This document shows positions 33,917 to 42,228 of a stretch of 56,549 bases of DNA, in pieces (the first letter of the stretch is position 1; each line of letters begins with the position of its first letter). Below the pieces are notes generated by a model. The model had not been told where the DNA came from, searched no databases, and saw nothing but the letters and a program-made list of their open reading frames with translations. The stretch lies in the NCBI RefSeq assembly GCF_000169335.1, contig NZ_AAXW01000032.1, positions 1-56,549 of the forward strand, written 5' to 3'. This stretch comes from Crocosphaera chwakensis CCY0110 (GTDB lineage: Bacteria > Cyanobacteriota > Cyanobacteriia > Cyanobacteriales > Microcystaceae). The translations under genes and the position numbers were made by a program.

Positions 33917-36121
33917 TTAGGGAAAAATTAAATATTTTTGTTGATTAAAACTGAGTAAATAATTTAATACTTCTTCTTGAGTTAGAGGATGACTAAAGAA
34001 ATATCCTTGCATTTCTTCACAGTCCAATTGTTGAAGTAAGTTTAACTGTTCTTGATTTTCTACTCCTTCAGCAATCACTCTCATATTAAATCCACGACTT
34101 AGGGTCATAATAGCAGAAATAATGGATATATCTTCAGGATTTTGGTTAAGTTCTCTCACAAAACTTTGATCGATTTTTAGGGTATCAAAGGGAAATTTTT
34201 TTAAGTAACCTAAAGATGAGTATCCTGTTCCAAAGTCATCCATAGAAATATAAACTCCCATATTTCTTAATTCATGTAACGTTTGACTAGCTAAAGTTGT
34301 ATTTTTCATCAATATCGATTCTGTTACTTCTAATTCTAACCACTGAGGCTCTAATCCAACCAAGTCTAATATCTTTTCTACAGTTTTAATTAGGTCTGGT
34401 TGCTGCAATTGTTGTGCTGATAAATTAACAGCAACTCTCACAGGAGGTAACCCCATTTGTTGCCATTTTTTATTCTGTTGACAAGCGGTTTTTAGTACCC
34501 ATTCCCCCACAGGAAGAATTAAACCTGTTTTTTCTGCAATTGGAATAAATTTATTCGGTCCAACCAATCCTAGGTTAGGACTTTTCCAGCGAACTAAAGC
34601 TTCTAAACCGTAAACTTGACCTGTTTTAATATTAATTTGTGGTTGATAATGTAGGATTAGTTCTTCATTTTTGATAGCTTGATGAAGTTGAGTTTCTAGA
34701 GCAAAATTCTCAGCAATTTCTAAACTCATTTCTGGGTTATAAAATTGATAATGATTTCGTCCTGATTCTTTCGTACGAGATAAAGCAGCATCAGCATTTT
34801 TGAGAAGTATCTCTGCATTTTTTCCATCTTCAGGATAACAAGCAATTCCTATACTACATTTTAAATAAATTTGATTTCTTTCTATAGTTAATGGATGTTC
34901 AAAAGTCTTGAGTAATCTTTTAGCAAATTTAGCTGATTGGTCGGGATCTTGTATCTCTGAAAGAATAACTACAAATTCATCTCCTCCCCAGCGACAAACG
35001 AGATCACTTTTTCGGACTTGGGAGGTTAATCGTTGAGCAAAACAGTTTAAAATGCGATCGCCAATACCATGACCTAATGTATCGTTGATATTTTTAAAAT
35101 TATCAATATCTATAAATAAAATAGCTAATAATTTATTATAACGTTCACAATTTTTTATTGTTAAAGAAATATGTTGATCAAAAAAAGCACGATTGGCTAA
35201 TCCTGTTAAGCTATCATGAAAAGCATGATATTTCAGTTGCATTTCTGCTTGTTTACGCTGAGTTATATCAAAAATATAACTTCTGATGAGTTTTTCTTTG
35301 GTTAAATAATGGATATGCTGTTCAAAACTTTGATCTTTTATGTCAACTTCTCGAATGACTAAACTACCATTATTGTAGTTTGCCTTTTCAATCAATCCCT
35401 TTAGTAAAGGATGCCGAACTTGAGCTTTTTCTAAGTCAGGAAATTTTAAATTAGCGGAAGGATTCAAGTATGTAATAACTCCCTGATTATTAATTTCAAT
35501 AATGGGAATAGGACTCAGTTCTACAACAGAAGCGAGATTGGTTATCTCGGATAAAGTTGGTTTTTTGATGGGATGCTCAATAATTTGTGTCTCAGTGGAA
35601 ATATTTTTATAATCACAAGATGTAGCAGTCGAAAAAACATTAGGGGTTAAATTTTCAATAAATTCTTGACTTTTTTGATCAATAATATAATAATGGGCTG
35701 TTATCTCTTTCGTAAAGTAGATAACATCTCCATGTCTTAGTTCACATTGATTAATTTTATTACCATTAACCCTAATTCCATTTCTACTTTTCCCTCTCTC
35801 AATTGTCCCATCTATAATAAGATAAGAAAAGTGATGATCATTTGGAGTTTGCTTGATAAGAGTAGCGTGTTCTCTAGAAATTCCTTCAGCATTGATAACA
35901 ATAGAATTTTTAGGATATCGTCCGATCAAATATTGAGGTTCATTAAGGTAAAAAACTCGCTCACCATAGGTCAAATTAAATACTAAGATATGTTGTATAT
36001 TTTGTTTTTTTTCTGTTAAATAGGGCATGGGAACAGCAAGAAAGGAGAGAGGAATGGGATAATTACTTAAATCGCTACTCAAGTTATTATTAATTATGAA
36101 TGATGAATTTGTCCTTTCCAT
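33917..36121 (-). CDS. FHA-PAS-GGDEF-EAL c-di-GMP protein
   Basis: About 734 residues from the ATG at 36121; a GTG at 36157 in frame would add 12 residues and neither start has a good ribosome site. Domains in order: FHA (GRYPKNSIVIN, ISREHATL, KSRNGIRVNG), a PAS-like segment (LASVVELSPIPIIEINNQGVITYLNPSANL, ~215-300), GGDEF with an intact WGGDEFVVIL, and EAL with EALVRW, NLSAQQL, DDFGTGYSSL, KIDQSFV and IAEGVEN. It is catalytically complete, in contrast with the paralogue downstream. Its likely role is to convert a phosphoprotein signal into c-di-GMP change, perhaps affecting biofilm or surface glycans. Confidence 0.9.
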   Translation of the reverse strand: MERTNSSFIINNNLSSDLSNYPIPLSFLAVPMPYLTEKKQNIQHILVFNLTYGERVFYLNEPQYLIGRYPKNSIVINAEGISREHATLIKQTPNDHHFSYLIIDGTIERGKSRNGIRVNGNKINQCELRHGDVIYFTKEITAHYYIIDQKSQEFIENLTPNVFSTATSCDYKNISTETQIIEHPIKKPTLSEITNLASVVELSPIPIIEINNQGVITYLNPSANLKFPDLEKAQVRHPLLKGLIEKANYNNGSLVIREVDIKDQSFEQHIHYLTKEKLIRSYIFDITQRKQAEMQLKYHAFHDSLTGLANRAFFDQHISLTIKNCERYNKLLAILFIDIDNFKNINDTLGHGIGDRILNCFAQRLTSQVRKSDLVCRWGGDEFVVILSEIQDPDQSAKFAKRLLKTFEHPLTIERNQIYLKCSIGIACYPEDGKNAEILLKNADAALSRTKESGRNHYQFYNPEMSLEIAENFALETQLHQAIKNEELILHYQPQINIKTGQVYGLEALVRWKSPNLGLVGPNKFIPIAEKTGLILPVGEWVLKTACQQNKKWQQMGLPPVRVAVNLSAQQLQQPDLIKTVEKILDLVGLEPQWLELEVTESILMKNTTLASQTLHELRNMGVYISMDDFGTGYSSLGYLKKFPFDTLKIDQSFVRELNQNPEDISIISAIMTLSRGFNMRVIAEGVENQEQLNLLQQLDCEEMQGYFFSHPLTQEEVLNYLLSFNQQKYLIFP

Positions 36122-36194
36122 TGATCGCAACCCTACTAAAAAGGTGATCTTGATCACATCAGATGTGTTATTTTAAGTCATAATTTCAGTAAAT

Positions 36195-37298
36195 TTACTT
36201 TAATTTTTGCTGAGTTAACTCAGCAGCTAAATTGATGGCCGCTTTAAGACTGGTATCTCTAGCAATGCCTTTTCCAGCAATATCAAAGGCAGTTCCATGA
36301 TCAGGAGAAGTACGAATAAAGGGGAGACCAATGGTAGTATTAATCGCTTGATCAAAAGCCATTAATTTAACAGGAATTAGCCCTTGATCGTGATATAAAG
36401 CTAAATAAGCATCGGCTGGATTCTTCATCGTTAATGTGGGTTGATCTCTAGAAGGATCGCCGGTTTGTCCCACTTTCAAAGAGTTGCCGTACCAAGCTTT
36501 GGCAGGTTTTACCCACATGGTGTCAGGGGGGACTAAGCCCAGTAATTCTACGTCTGGATATTCGCTTTTTGCTATTTCTAGCCAAGGCAATAACCAATCT
36601 TTTTCTTCTGTCCCTAATTGTCCATTTTCCCCACTATGGGGGTTTAATCCTGAGATAACAATTTTAGGATTGTTAATAGCAAAATCCTGTTGCAAACAGT
36701 TAATTAATAACTCTAACTTGAGAGACATTAATTCAGGAGTTAACGTCTGAGAAACTTGATTTAAAGGAATGTGGGTAGTCGCTAATAACGTTCTTAATGT
36801 CCAATCCGTATAAGGCGATCGCCCGACAAATAACATTCCAAAGCGATTAACTTTAGCTTTTTGGGCTAAGACTTCTGTTTGTCCAGGATAATGATAGCCG
36901 GCGGACTTCCAACAAGACTTGGCAATAGGGGCCGTGACGATACCCTGAAACTTACCCTCAAGGGTATGAGTGATCGCTGTCTCTAGATACATAAAACTAG
37001 CTTTTCCACTGGCAGCATTACCGCACCCTGGAATAATCTGGCGGATGGTCTGGAGGTCGAGGGGAATGTCTATCATGGATAAACTATCCGGATCAGCTAG
37101 GGATTGTCCAGTTGAGTATAATTGCTGATAGGTTTGATGAAGTAGTGATCGCGTTCCGATAACGGTTAGATCACAAGTTTGGGTCAGACTGGGATCAACT
37201 AATGCTTTGAGAATAATTTCTGGTCCAATACTGGCGGGATCTCCCATCGTTAAGGCTAAATGAGGACGTTGACGCTGTAGAGAGTCGGAAGATTGCAT
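36195..37298 (-). CDS. pdxA: 4-hydroxythreonine-4-phosphate dehydrogenase
   Basis: A 367-residue enzyme of the deoxyxylulose-5-phosphate-dependent pyridoxal phosphate pathway; it oxidises 4-phosphohydroxythreonine with NAD+. The family start LALTMGDPASIGPEIILKAL, the metal-binding histidines in ATTHIPL and LYHDQGLIPVKLMAF, and the end TSPDHGTAFDIAGKG are all visible. It is longer than the E. coli protein (329) owing to an insertion near 265-290 and a longer N-terminal region. It is a single gene, divergent from petM. Confidence 0.95.
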   Translation of the reverse strand: MQSSDSLQRQRPHLALTMGDPASIGPEIILKALVDPSLTQTCDLTVIGTRSLLHQTYQQLYSTGQSLADPDSLSMIDIPLDLQTIRQIIPGCGNAASGKASFMYLETAITHTLEGKFQGIVTAPIAKSCWKSAGYHYPGQTEVLAQKAKVNRFGMLFVGRSPYTDWTLRTLLATTHIPLNQVSQTLTPELMSLKLELLINCLQQDFAINNPKIVISGLNPHSGENGQLGTEEKDWLLPWLEIAKSEYPDVELLGLVPPDTMWVKPAKAWYGNSLKVGQTGDPSRDQPTLTMKNPADAYLALYHDQGLIPVKLMAFDQAINTTIGLPFIRTSPDHGTAFDIAGKGIARDTSLKAAINLAAELTQQKLK

Positions 37299-37453
37299 CT
37301 TGTGATTTTACCTTGGTGTTTTACAATACTTATAACGATGATGGGTTAAATTTAGCTAAAATTAATAAGCCTTTACTGTAAGGGTAACTTCAATGATAAG
37401 CTAAAACTGTCAGGCAATTATTAATATTTATCCATTTAATTAGGAGAACAAAA

Positions 37454-37567
37454 ATGACTGCTGAAAGCATGATGTTTAACGGGGCCGTTATCTTAATAGT
37501 TTTAGTTCTTTTTGGCTTAGCTTGGGGCTTTCTCATGCTCAAAATTCAAGGAGGAGAAGCTGAGTAA
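37454..37567 (+). CDS. petM: Cytochrome b6f complex subunit PetM
   Basis: A 37-residue single-helix subunit (VII) of the cytochrome b6f complex in the thylakoid membrane. The sequence starts MTAESMMFNGAVILIVLVLF and ends KIQGGEAE, matching the usual PetM length and layout: short lumenal end, one transmembrane helix (~10-29), charged stromal tail. A ribosome site AGGAG lies at 37442-37447, about 7 bp before ATG. A run of A/T separates it from psb28 94 bp downstream. Confidence 0.93.
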   Translation: MTAESMMFNGAVILIVLVLFGLAWGFLMLKIQGGEAE

Positions 37568-37661
37568 GAGATAAGCATTAGGAGGAAACAAAATGAGTTT
37601 AATCTCTCGGTTTCCTTCTCTAATTTTAATTGATGTTTTTCATAAATAAAAAAAATTTACT

Positions 37662-38033
37662 ATGAGTGATGTTACTCCTTCTATTGAATTTTTTGTGGGC
37701 ATTTCTGAAGAATTAAGTAATGTTAGGTTACGACGAAGTAAACAAACAGGAATTCGTAATGTCTTAATGATTTTTGAGAATTTAAAATCGTTAGAACGGT
37801 TTAGAAGTTATACAACACAAACCTATGGAGATTTACGTTTAATTGATTCTGAGGGGGAAATTAGTGTTACACCATCTTCCTTGAAAATTATCTGGGGAGG
37901 GGATGAAGGGGATGAATTGAAAGAAGTTAGATGTGGATTTGAGATTGAAAAAGACGATCATTGGGATCGTTTTATGCGTTTTATGGAACGTTACGCAGAA
38001 GCAAATGGTATGGCTTATCAAGATAGTCAATAA
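37662..38033 (+). CDS. psb28: Photosystem II assembly factor Psb28 (Psb28-2-like)
   Basis: A 123-residue soluble protein that binds photosystem II assembly intermediates (CP47 and the RC47 complex) on the cytoplasmic side. Family marks: PSIEFFVGISEELSNVRLRRSK at the start and DDHWDRFMRFMERYAEANG at the end. The central part (WGGDEGDELKEVRCGFEIEKD) differs from typical Psb28-1 and suggests the Psb28-2 paralogue, a judgement from memory. It is encoded after petM and before a split manganese transporter, a neighbourhood consistent with photosystem II assembly. Confidence 0.85.
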   Translation: MSDVTPSIEFFVGISEELSNVRLRRSKQTGIRNVLMIFENLKSLERFRSYTTQTYGDLRLIDSEGEISVTPSSLKIIWGGDEGDELKEVRCGFEIEKDDHWDRFMRFMERYAEANGMAYQDSQ

Positions 38034-38070
38034 TTAATCATTAAAATTGATAATTAAGTAACCTTTGATT

Positions 38071-38430
38071 ATGAATATTGCTGAAAAAACTAAACCTGAA
38101 AATGAGCAAAATTTGCCTTCTGACGATAAATTAAAAAATGAAAAATCCTGGAGTTTTTGGACTGTTTTTAGCTCAACTTTTATTACAATATTTTTAGCAG
38201 AAATGGGGGATAAAACCCAATTAGCAACTTTATTAATTAGTGCAGAATCTCAGTCACCTTGGGTGGTGTTTGCAGGGGCAGCATTGGCATTAATTGCTAC
38301 TAGCTTATTAGGGGTATTAATTGGTTATTGGTTAGCCCGTCGTTTATCTCCAAAAACTTTAGATATAGCGGTAGCTTTGTTATTATTAATGATTACAGGG
38401 TTACTGATAGGGGATATTTTAAACAGTTAA
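38071..38430 (+). CDS. UPF0016/GDT1 half-transporter, first gene (manganese export type)
   Basis: A 119-residue membrane protein from ATG at 38071; the open frame also has a TTG two codons earlier. After a charged N-terminal ~30 residues come three helices, the first with the signature ExGDKT (FLAEMGDKTQLATLL) that binds Mn2+ or Ca2+. Whole UPF0016 proteins, such as cyanobacterial Mnx, have two such modules; here each is a separate gene, so a heterodimer with the next product is expected. Homologous split pairs have been described as hemi manganese exchangers in Synechocystis. The next gene starts 13 bp downstream. Confidence 0.88.
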   Translation: MNIAEKTKPENEQNLPSDDKLKNEKSWSFWTVFSSTFITIFLAEMGDKTQLATLLISAESQSPWVVFAGAALALIATSLLGVLIGYWLARRLSPKTLDIAVALLLLMITGLLIGDILNS

Positions 38431-38443
38431 AGGTAAATTAATT

Positions 38444-38725
38444 ATGGATTGGCAATTATTAAGCTTAAGTTTTATTACCGTTTTTTTAGCAGAAATCGGT
38501 GATAAAAGTCAACTAGCAGCGATCGCTTTAGGGGGAAGTTCTAAGTCACCGCGTGCGGTCTTTTTTGGTTCAATTACCGCCTTGATTTTAGCCAGTTTCT
38601 TAGGGGTGATCGCGGGAGGAACCATTGCCCAATTTTTACCCACTAAAGTATTAAAAGCGATGGCAGCCATAGGCTTTGCTATGATGGCTTTACGTTTATT
38701 GTGGCCAGAATTAGAGGAAGACTAA
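38444..38725 (+). CDS. UPF0016/GDT1 half-transporter, second gene
   Basis: A 93-residue, three-helix protein with the matching signature ExGDKS (FLAEIGDKSQLAAIAL). It lacks the charged leader of the first half. The pair would give the antiparallel six-helix transporter. The stop codon overlaps the end of the convergent small gene at 38722-38958 by four bases. Export of Mn2+ from the cytosol, either outward or into the thylakoid lumen for the oxygen-evolving cluster, is the likely job; direction is not readable here. Confidence 0.87.
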   Translation: MDWQLLSLSFITVFLAEIGDKSQLAAIALGGSSKSPRAVFFGSITALILASFLGVIAGGTIAQFLPTKVLKAMAAIGFAMMALRLLWPELEED

Positions 38726-38958
38726 CGACTGTGAATATGAGTGGATGTAGCGACAAAGATTTCTTGTGATTTTTGTTCCTGACTTGATCGTAACGCTTGA
38801 TAAAATATTGCACTACCAAACCCGATCATTAAGCCACCAAACACAATATAAAAATAGCCAGATAAGACTAATATAGAAATGCTACAAGAAGGTAAGACTT
38901 GAGTAAGACTTTTGGTACAGATACTGGACAAAATAGTAGACTTAGTCATCTTTTTCAC
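38722..38958 (-). CDS. Small membrane protein, unknown function
   Basis: A 78-residue open frame with one clear hydrophobic stretch of about 25 residues (ISILVLSGYFYIVFGGLMIGFGSAIFY) followed by a polar tail (QALRSSQEQKSQEIF). No family was recognised. It is convergent with the UPF0016 pair, sharing four bases at the stops. A gene is supported by the good membrane segment and by filling the gap; chance reading is still possible. Confidence 0.5.
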   Translation of the reverse strand: MKKMTKSTILSSICTKSLTQVLPSCSISILVLSGYFYIVFGGLMIGFGSAIFYQALRSSQEQKSQEIFVATSTHIHSR

Positions 38959-39143
38959 ACAAACATTAGAATTACTTTAGATACAATATCTATATAATAT
39001 CCAGAATAAATTTGATTTCATTGTATGACTGTAAGCGAAATCACAAGTTAAGTGAGATTTTTAAACAGACTCTGAACAAGTGTCAATGAAAATTAATCTT
39101 GTATTATCTAATTATCTTAAATTCTTTAATAAAAAGACAAAGA

Positions 39144-39407
39144 TTAAAGCTGCGATCGCAGGGTAAATTCATAATCTCCCCCAGGTTCTAATTGATAATC
39201 AGATCGTTCCAAAAACCGTCCCAAAGGTTCATAAATCAACGCACGTCCTAAAGACGGTTGTACTGATAATTGTCCCTGACGAAAATGCCATTTAAACCGC
39301 CATTGATATTCTGCGGCCCTTACTTCTCCTTCCATTTGCCCTTGTTGCCAAGATTGCTGAGTAATACGGACATAAGCGGTGGTTTTCGGTAGATTATTAG
39401 AACTCAC
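39144..39407 (-). CDS. Conserved cyanobacterial protein (DUF3146-like)
   Basis: An 87-residue soluble protein, rich in Gln, Trp and Arg: TTAYVRITQQSWQQGQMEGEV, YQWRFKWHFRQGQL and YEPLGRFLERSDYQLEPGG. This is the pattern of a small family found across cyanobacteria (DUF3146 by memory) with no known role. It stands alone on the minus strand with 185 and 266 bp gaps either side. No motif suggests enzymatic activity. Confidence 0.72.
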   Translation of the reverse strand: MSSNNLPKTTAYVRITQQSWQQGQMEGEVRAAEYQWRFKWHFRQGQLSVQPSLGRALIYEPLGRFLERSDYQLEPGGDYEFTLRSQL

Positions 39408-39676
39408 AGTGACGTTAATCCTTTATGTCTGTAGACTTTTACCATAACAAATCTGTTTTCTATTGTCAGTCATCGCACAACTTGTGGATATTAGGAGAAT
39501 ATAACTTAAATAACTGAGAATAGGCAATAATAAAAAGGTTCATGGTTGTCTGAACAAAAATAAAATTATCGGTCATCAATTATTAAAGAGAATTTCTTTG
39601 ATAGAAGGGAATTTATTTGAAACTTAGTTGACTTTTTTGTAGTCTTTAACCTTAAGATAGTCTGAGGAAAACAGTG

Positions 39677-40576
39677 ATGAGGAAAAAATTTGTTTTATTG
39701 GTCTTAACATTATTATTAGCTGCCACTTCTCAAAATGCAAGTTGGGCTGGAGAAATTCTAGAAAAAATTAAAGAAACAGGGGTCATTACCGCAGGAACTC
39801 GTAAAGATGCTATTCCTTTTGCATACATCAATGATGAGGGGGAATGGGTCGGCTATTCTATTGATGTTTTAGAAATTATTCGTCAAGATATTGAAAAGAA
39901 ATTAGGTAAACCTATTCAACTAAAATTAGTAGAAGTTACCCCACAAAATCGTTTTGATAAAGTTAAAAATAGAGAAATTGATATCGAATGTGCCTCGTCT
40001 ACCTTTACTTGGGAACGGGAAGAAATGGTCGATTTTTCAGTTAGTTATTTTGCAAGTGGCACAAAAATATTTAGAAAAAAAGGCAGTGATTTAGGGACAA
40101 TTGATTCTCTAGCTGGTCGGAGAATTGGAGTTATTCCGAATACCACTAATGAACAAGCCATTAAAATACAACAACCGGCGGCTATTCTTGTTCCTATTAA
40201 AGATAGAAATGAAGGATTAGAAAAACTGAATAATGGAGAAATTGAAGCGATCGCAGGAGATGGTATTGTTTTACAGGGATTAAGATTAGAAAATGGTAAT
40301 GCTGATAAATTTGAAGTCGTCCCAGAGTTTCCTTATATGTATGAAGCTTATGCTTGTATGATTCCTGAAGATGAGTCCGCTTGGCGAGGAATGGTAAATT
40401 ATAGTTTAGTTAAGTTTATGGAAGGGATTGTTAGTGATCAACCGCAACAAGTTCAAATGTATGAAAAATGGTTTGGAGAAGAAACAGGAGTAACACCTTA
40501 TTCAAGAGAAGCGATTAATGATTATTTTCAGGGGATTGTTGATGGTTATGAATGGATTCCTTTAATTAGCTACTAA
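39677..40576 (+). CDS. Amino-acid ABC transporter periplasmic binding protein
   Basis: A 299-residue solute-binding protein (family 3) from ATG at 39677; GTG three bases earlier is also open. The signal peptide is residues 1-~25, ending ASWA. Then two lobes: GVITAGTRKDAIPFAYINDEGEWVGYSIDVLEIIRQ and IDIECASSTFTWEREEMVDFSVSYFASGTKIF, typical of glutamate/aspartate or polar amino-acid receptors. There are no membrane or ATPase genes nearby, so it is an orphan receptor working with a transporter encoded elsewhere. A hairpin with T-run at 40746-40771 may end its transcript. Confidence 0.9.
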   Translation: MRKKFVLLVLTLLLAATSQNASWAGEILEKIKETGVITAGTRKDAIPFAYINDEGEWVGYSIDVLEIIRQDIEKKLGKPIQLKLVEVTPQNRFDKVKNREIDIECASSTFTWEREEMVDFSVSYFASGTKIFRKKGSDLGTIDSLAGRRIGVIPNTTNEQAIKIQQPAAILVPIKDRNEGLEKLNNGEIEAIAGDGIVLQGLRLENGNADKFEVVPEFPYMYEAYACMIPEDESAWRGMVNYSLVKFMEGIVSDQPQQVQMYEKWFGEETGVTPYSREAINDYFQGIVDGYEWIPLISY

Positions 40577-40577
40577 A

Positions 40578-40630
40578 TCAGTGAACAGTTACCAGTTACC
40601 AGTCATCAGTTATTAGTGAACATTGGGAGT
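40578..40630 (+). repeat. Dispersed CAGTTA-rich repeat, copy 1
   Basis: A stretch of near-repeats of CAGTTA/CAGTGA ending in ATTGGGAGT. A related copy in inverted orientation lies at 53877-53926; both share TCAGTGAACAGTTA at one end and ATTGGGAGT at the other. Confidence 0.7.
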
Positions 40631-40652
40631 TCCCTGTTGCCCCTCTTTAAAA

Positions 40653-40685
40653 GGGGGGTTGGGGGGATAGGGGGAGTTAGAGGGG
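40653..40685 (+). other. G-rich tract with G-quadruplex potential
   Basis: Four G-runs on the plus strand, of 6, 6, 5 and 4 bases, with loops of 2, 3 and 7 bases, within 33 bp of an otherwise AT-rich gap. This meets the usual G4 pattern (G3+ with loops 1-7). Such G-tracts are also part of common cyanobacterial intergenic repeats. Confidence 0.6.
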
Positions 40686-40745
40686 TATGAATAAACATAG
40701 AAATAAGTAGAAATAATGGGACATAAATAGAACTATGTAACCGTT

Positions 40746-40771
40746 TCCCTCGGTTTGGAGGGATTTTTTTT
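40746..40771 (+). terminator. Rho-independent terminator
   Basis: Stem TCCCTC/GAGGGA, loop of six bases, then eight T residues. It lies 170 bp after the binding-protein gene and before the next gene's start at 40924, so it would separate the two. Confidence 0.65.
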
Positions 40772-40923
40772 CCCTAAATTTTGGGACTGACATATCAAGT
40801 TTTGTGAACTTATACTAAGACCAGGTTATCCCGTATTTAATAACGCCATAAATATTGACCATATAAATTCTCTTCAAACCCCTCTTTTTTGTCCACCCAC
40901 TCGTGTTACACCTTCCTCAAATT

Positions 40924-42177
40924 ATGCCGTTAACTACGCTGAAAAAGCCGAATATCACGCTTCAATCCTTACCTAACCCCAAAAAAATCCAAAAGCTCAG
41001 AATTGCCCTTTATTCCCACGATACAATGGGTTTAGGCCATAAACGTAGAAATCTTTTAATTGCCCAAAGTTTAGCCCATTCTGCCCTTAATGCAGATATC
41101 CTCGTGATCAGTGGAATGAGTGACATGACCAAGGTGGGAACTCATCCAAACATTGAATATATTACTTTACCTGCTTTATATAAGACCAAAGACGGTCAAT
41201 ATCAAGCCCGTCGCTTGGATATGTCCCTCGATGATATCATTAAACTGCGATCACAGGTTATCCGTGCAACTATCAAGAATTTTCAGCCGGATGTCTTCAT
41301 TGTGGATAATGTTCCCAGAGGAGCTATGGGAGAATTAGATCGTACTTTGAAATATTTACGTAACCAGGGTAAAACTCACTGTATCCTTGGGTTACGGGAT
41401 ATTTTAGATCAACCAGAGGTCATTATCCCAAGTTGGAAGAAAGCTAAAAATGAAGAGATGATCGCCCGTTACTATGATAATGTTTGGATTTATGGTGATC
41501 CTAATGTTTACGATCTCGTTAAAGAGTACCATTTTTCTGCTGAAGTTGCAGCTAAAATTCGTTACACAGGGTATTTAGACCAACGCGATCGCTTAAACTA
41601 TGCAAAATCTGAGGAAAAACAGCCCATAACCCAAAAATCTGAACGTCTAGCCCTTTGTTTGGTAGGTGGAGGACAAGACGGTTATCAATTAGCAAAAGGG
41701 TTCGCCCAAGCAGAGCTACCCTACAATAGTCATGGAATTATCATAACAGGGCCTTTGATGCCTAGTCAACTTCGTCAACAGTTACATCATGAAGCAAAAA
41801 ATAGACCTAATTTACAGGTATTAGATTATGTTTCTGAACCTACTTTATGGTTACAAAAAGCAGATTTTGTGGTAGCAATGGGAGGCTATAACACCACTTG
41901 TGAAATTTTATCTTTTGAGAAACGGGCGTTAATTGTTCCTCGTATTAAACCCAGAGAAGAACAGTTAATTCGGGCGCAACGGTTACAAGCATTAGGGTTA
42001 GTGGATATGTTACATCCTCATAATGTTAACGCTGAGGCTTTAAGTCAGTGGTTATGTCAAGATGTTGTTAAACCTAACGTCCATGAAAACATTGATTTTA
42101 GAGGATTACACCGTATTCCCCAATATTTAGGAGAAATGCTACGAGAAAATGACCCTAGATTTCTAAAAGTCAGCTAA
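40924..42177 (+). CDS. Predicted glycosyltransferase, COG4671/MurG-like
   Basis: A 417-residue GT-B enzyme from ATG at 40924; a GTG seven codons upstream is open. N-terminal half: LRIALYSHDTMGLGHKRRNLLIAQSL, the glycine-rich motif of this family, and QPDVFIVDNVPRGAMGEL. C-terminal half: LVGGGQDGYQLAKGF and the donor site VVAMGGYNTTCEILSFEKRALIVPRIKPREEQLIRAQRLQALGL, like MurG/UGT proteins. It heads a run of six plus-strand genes for glycan synthesis and export, with gaps under 60 bp. Sugar and acceptor unknown. Confidence 0.87.
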   Translation: MPLTTLKKPNITLQSLPNPKKIQKLRIALYSHDTMGLGHKRRNLLIAQSLAHSALNADILVISGMSDMTKVGTHPNIEYITLPALYKTKDGQYQARRLDMSLDDIIKLRSQVIRATIKNFQPDVFIVDNVPRGAMGELDRTLKYLRNQGKTHCILGLRDILDQPEVIIPSWKKAKNEEMIARYYDNVWIYGDPNVYDLVKEYHFSAEVAAKIRYTGYLDQRDRLNYAKSEEKQPITQKSERLALCLVGGGQDGYQLAKGFAQAELPYNSHGIIITGPLMPSQLRQQLHHEAKNRPNLQVLDYVSEPTLWLQKADFVVAMGGYNTTCEILSFEKRALIVPRIKPREEQLIRAQRLQALGLVDMLHPHNVNAEALSQWLCQDVVKPNVHENIDFRGLHRIPQYLGEMLRENDPRFLKVS

Positions 42178-42228
42178 AAAGTAGAACCTTTTTCAAACAG
42201 TAAACTTAGTGAGTGAGGAACTTAATTT

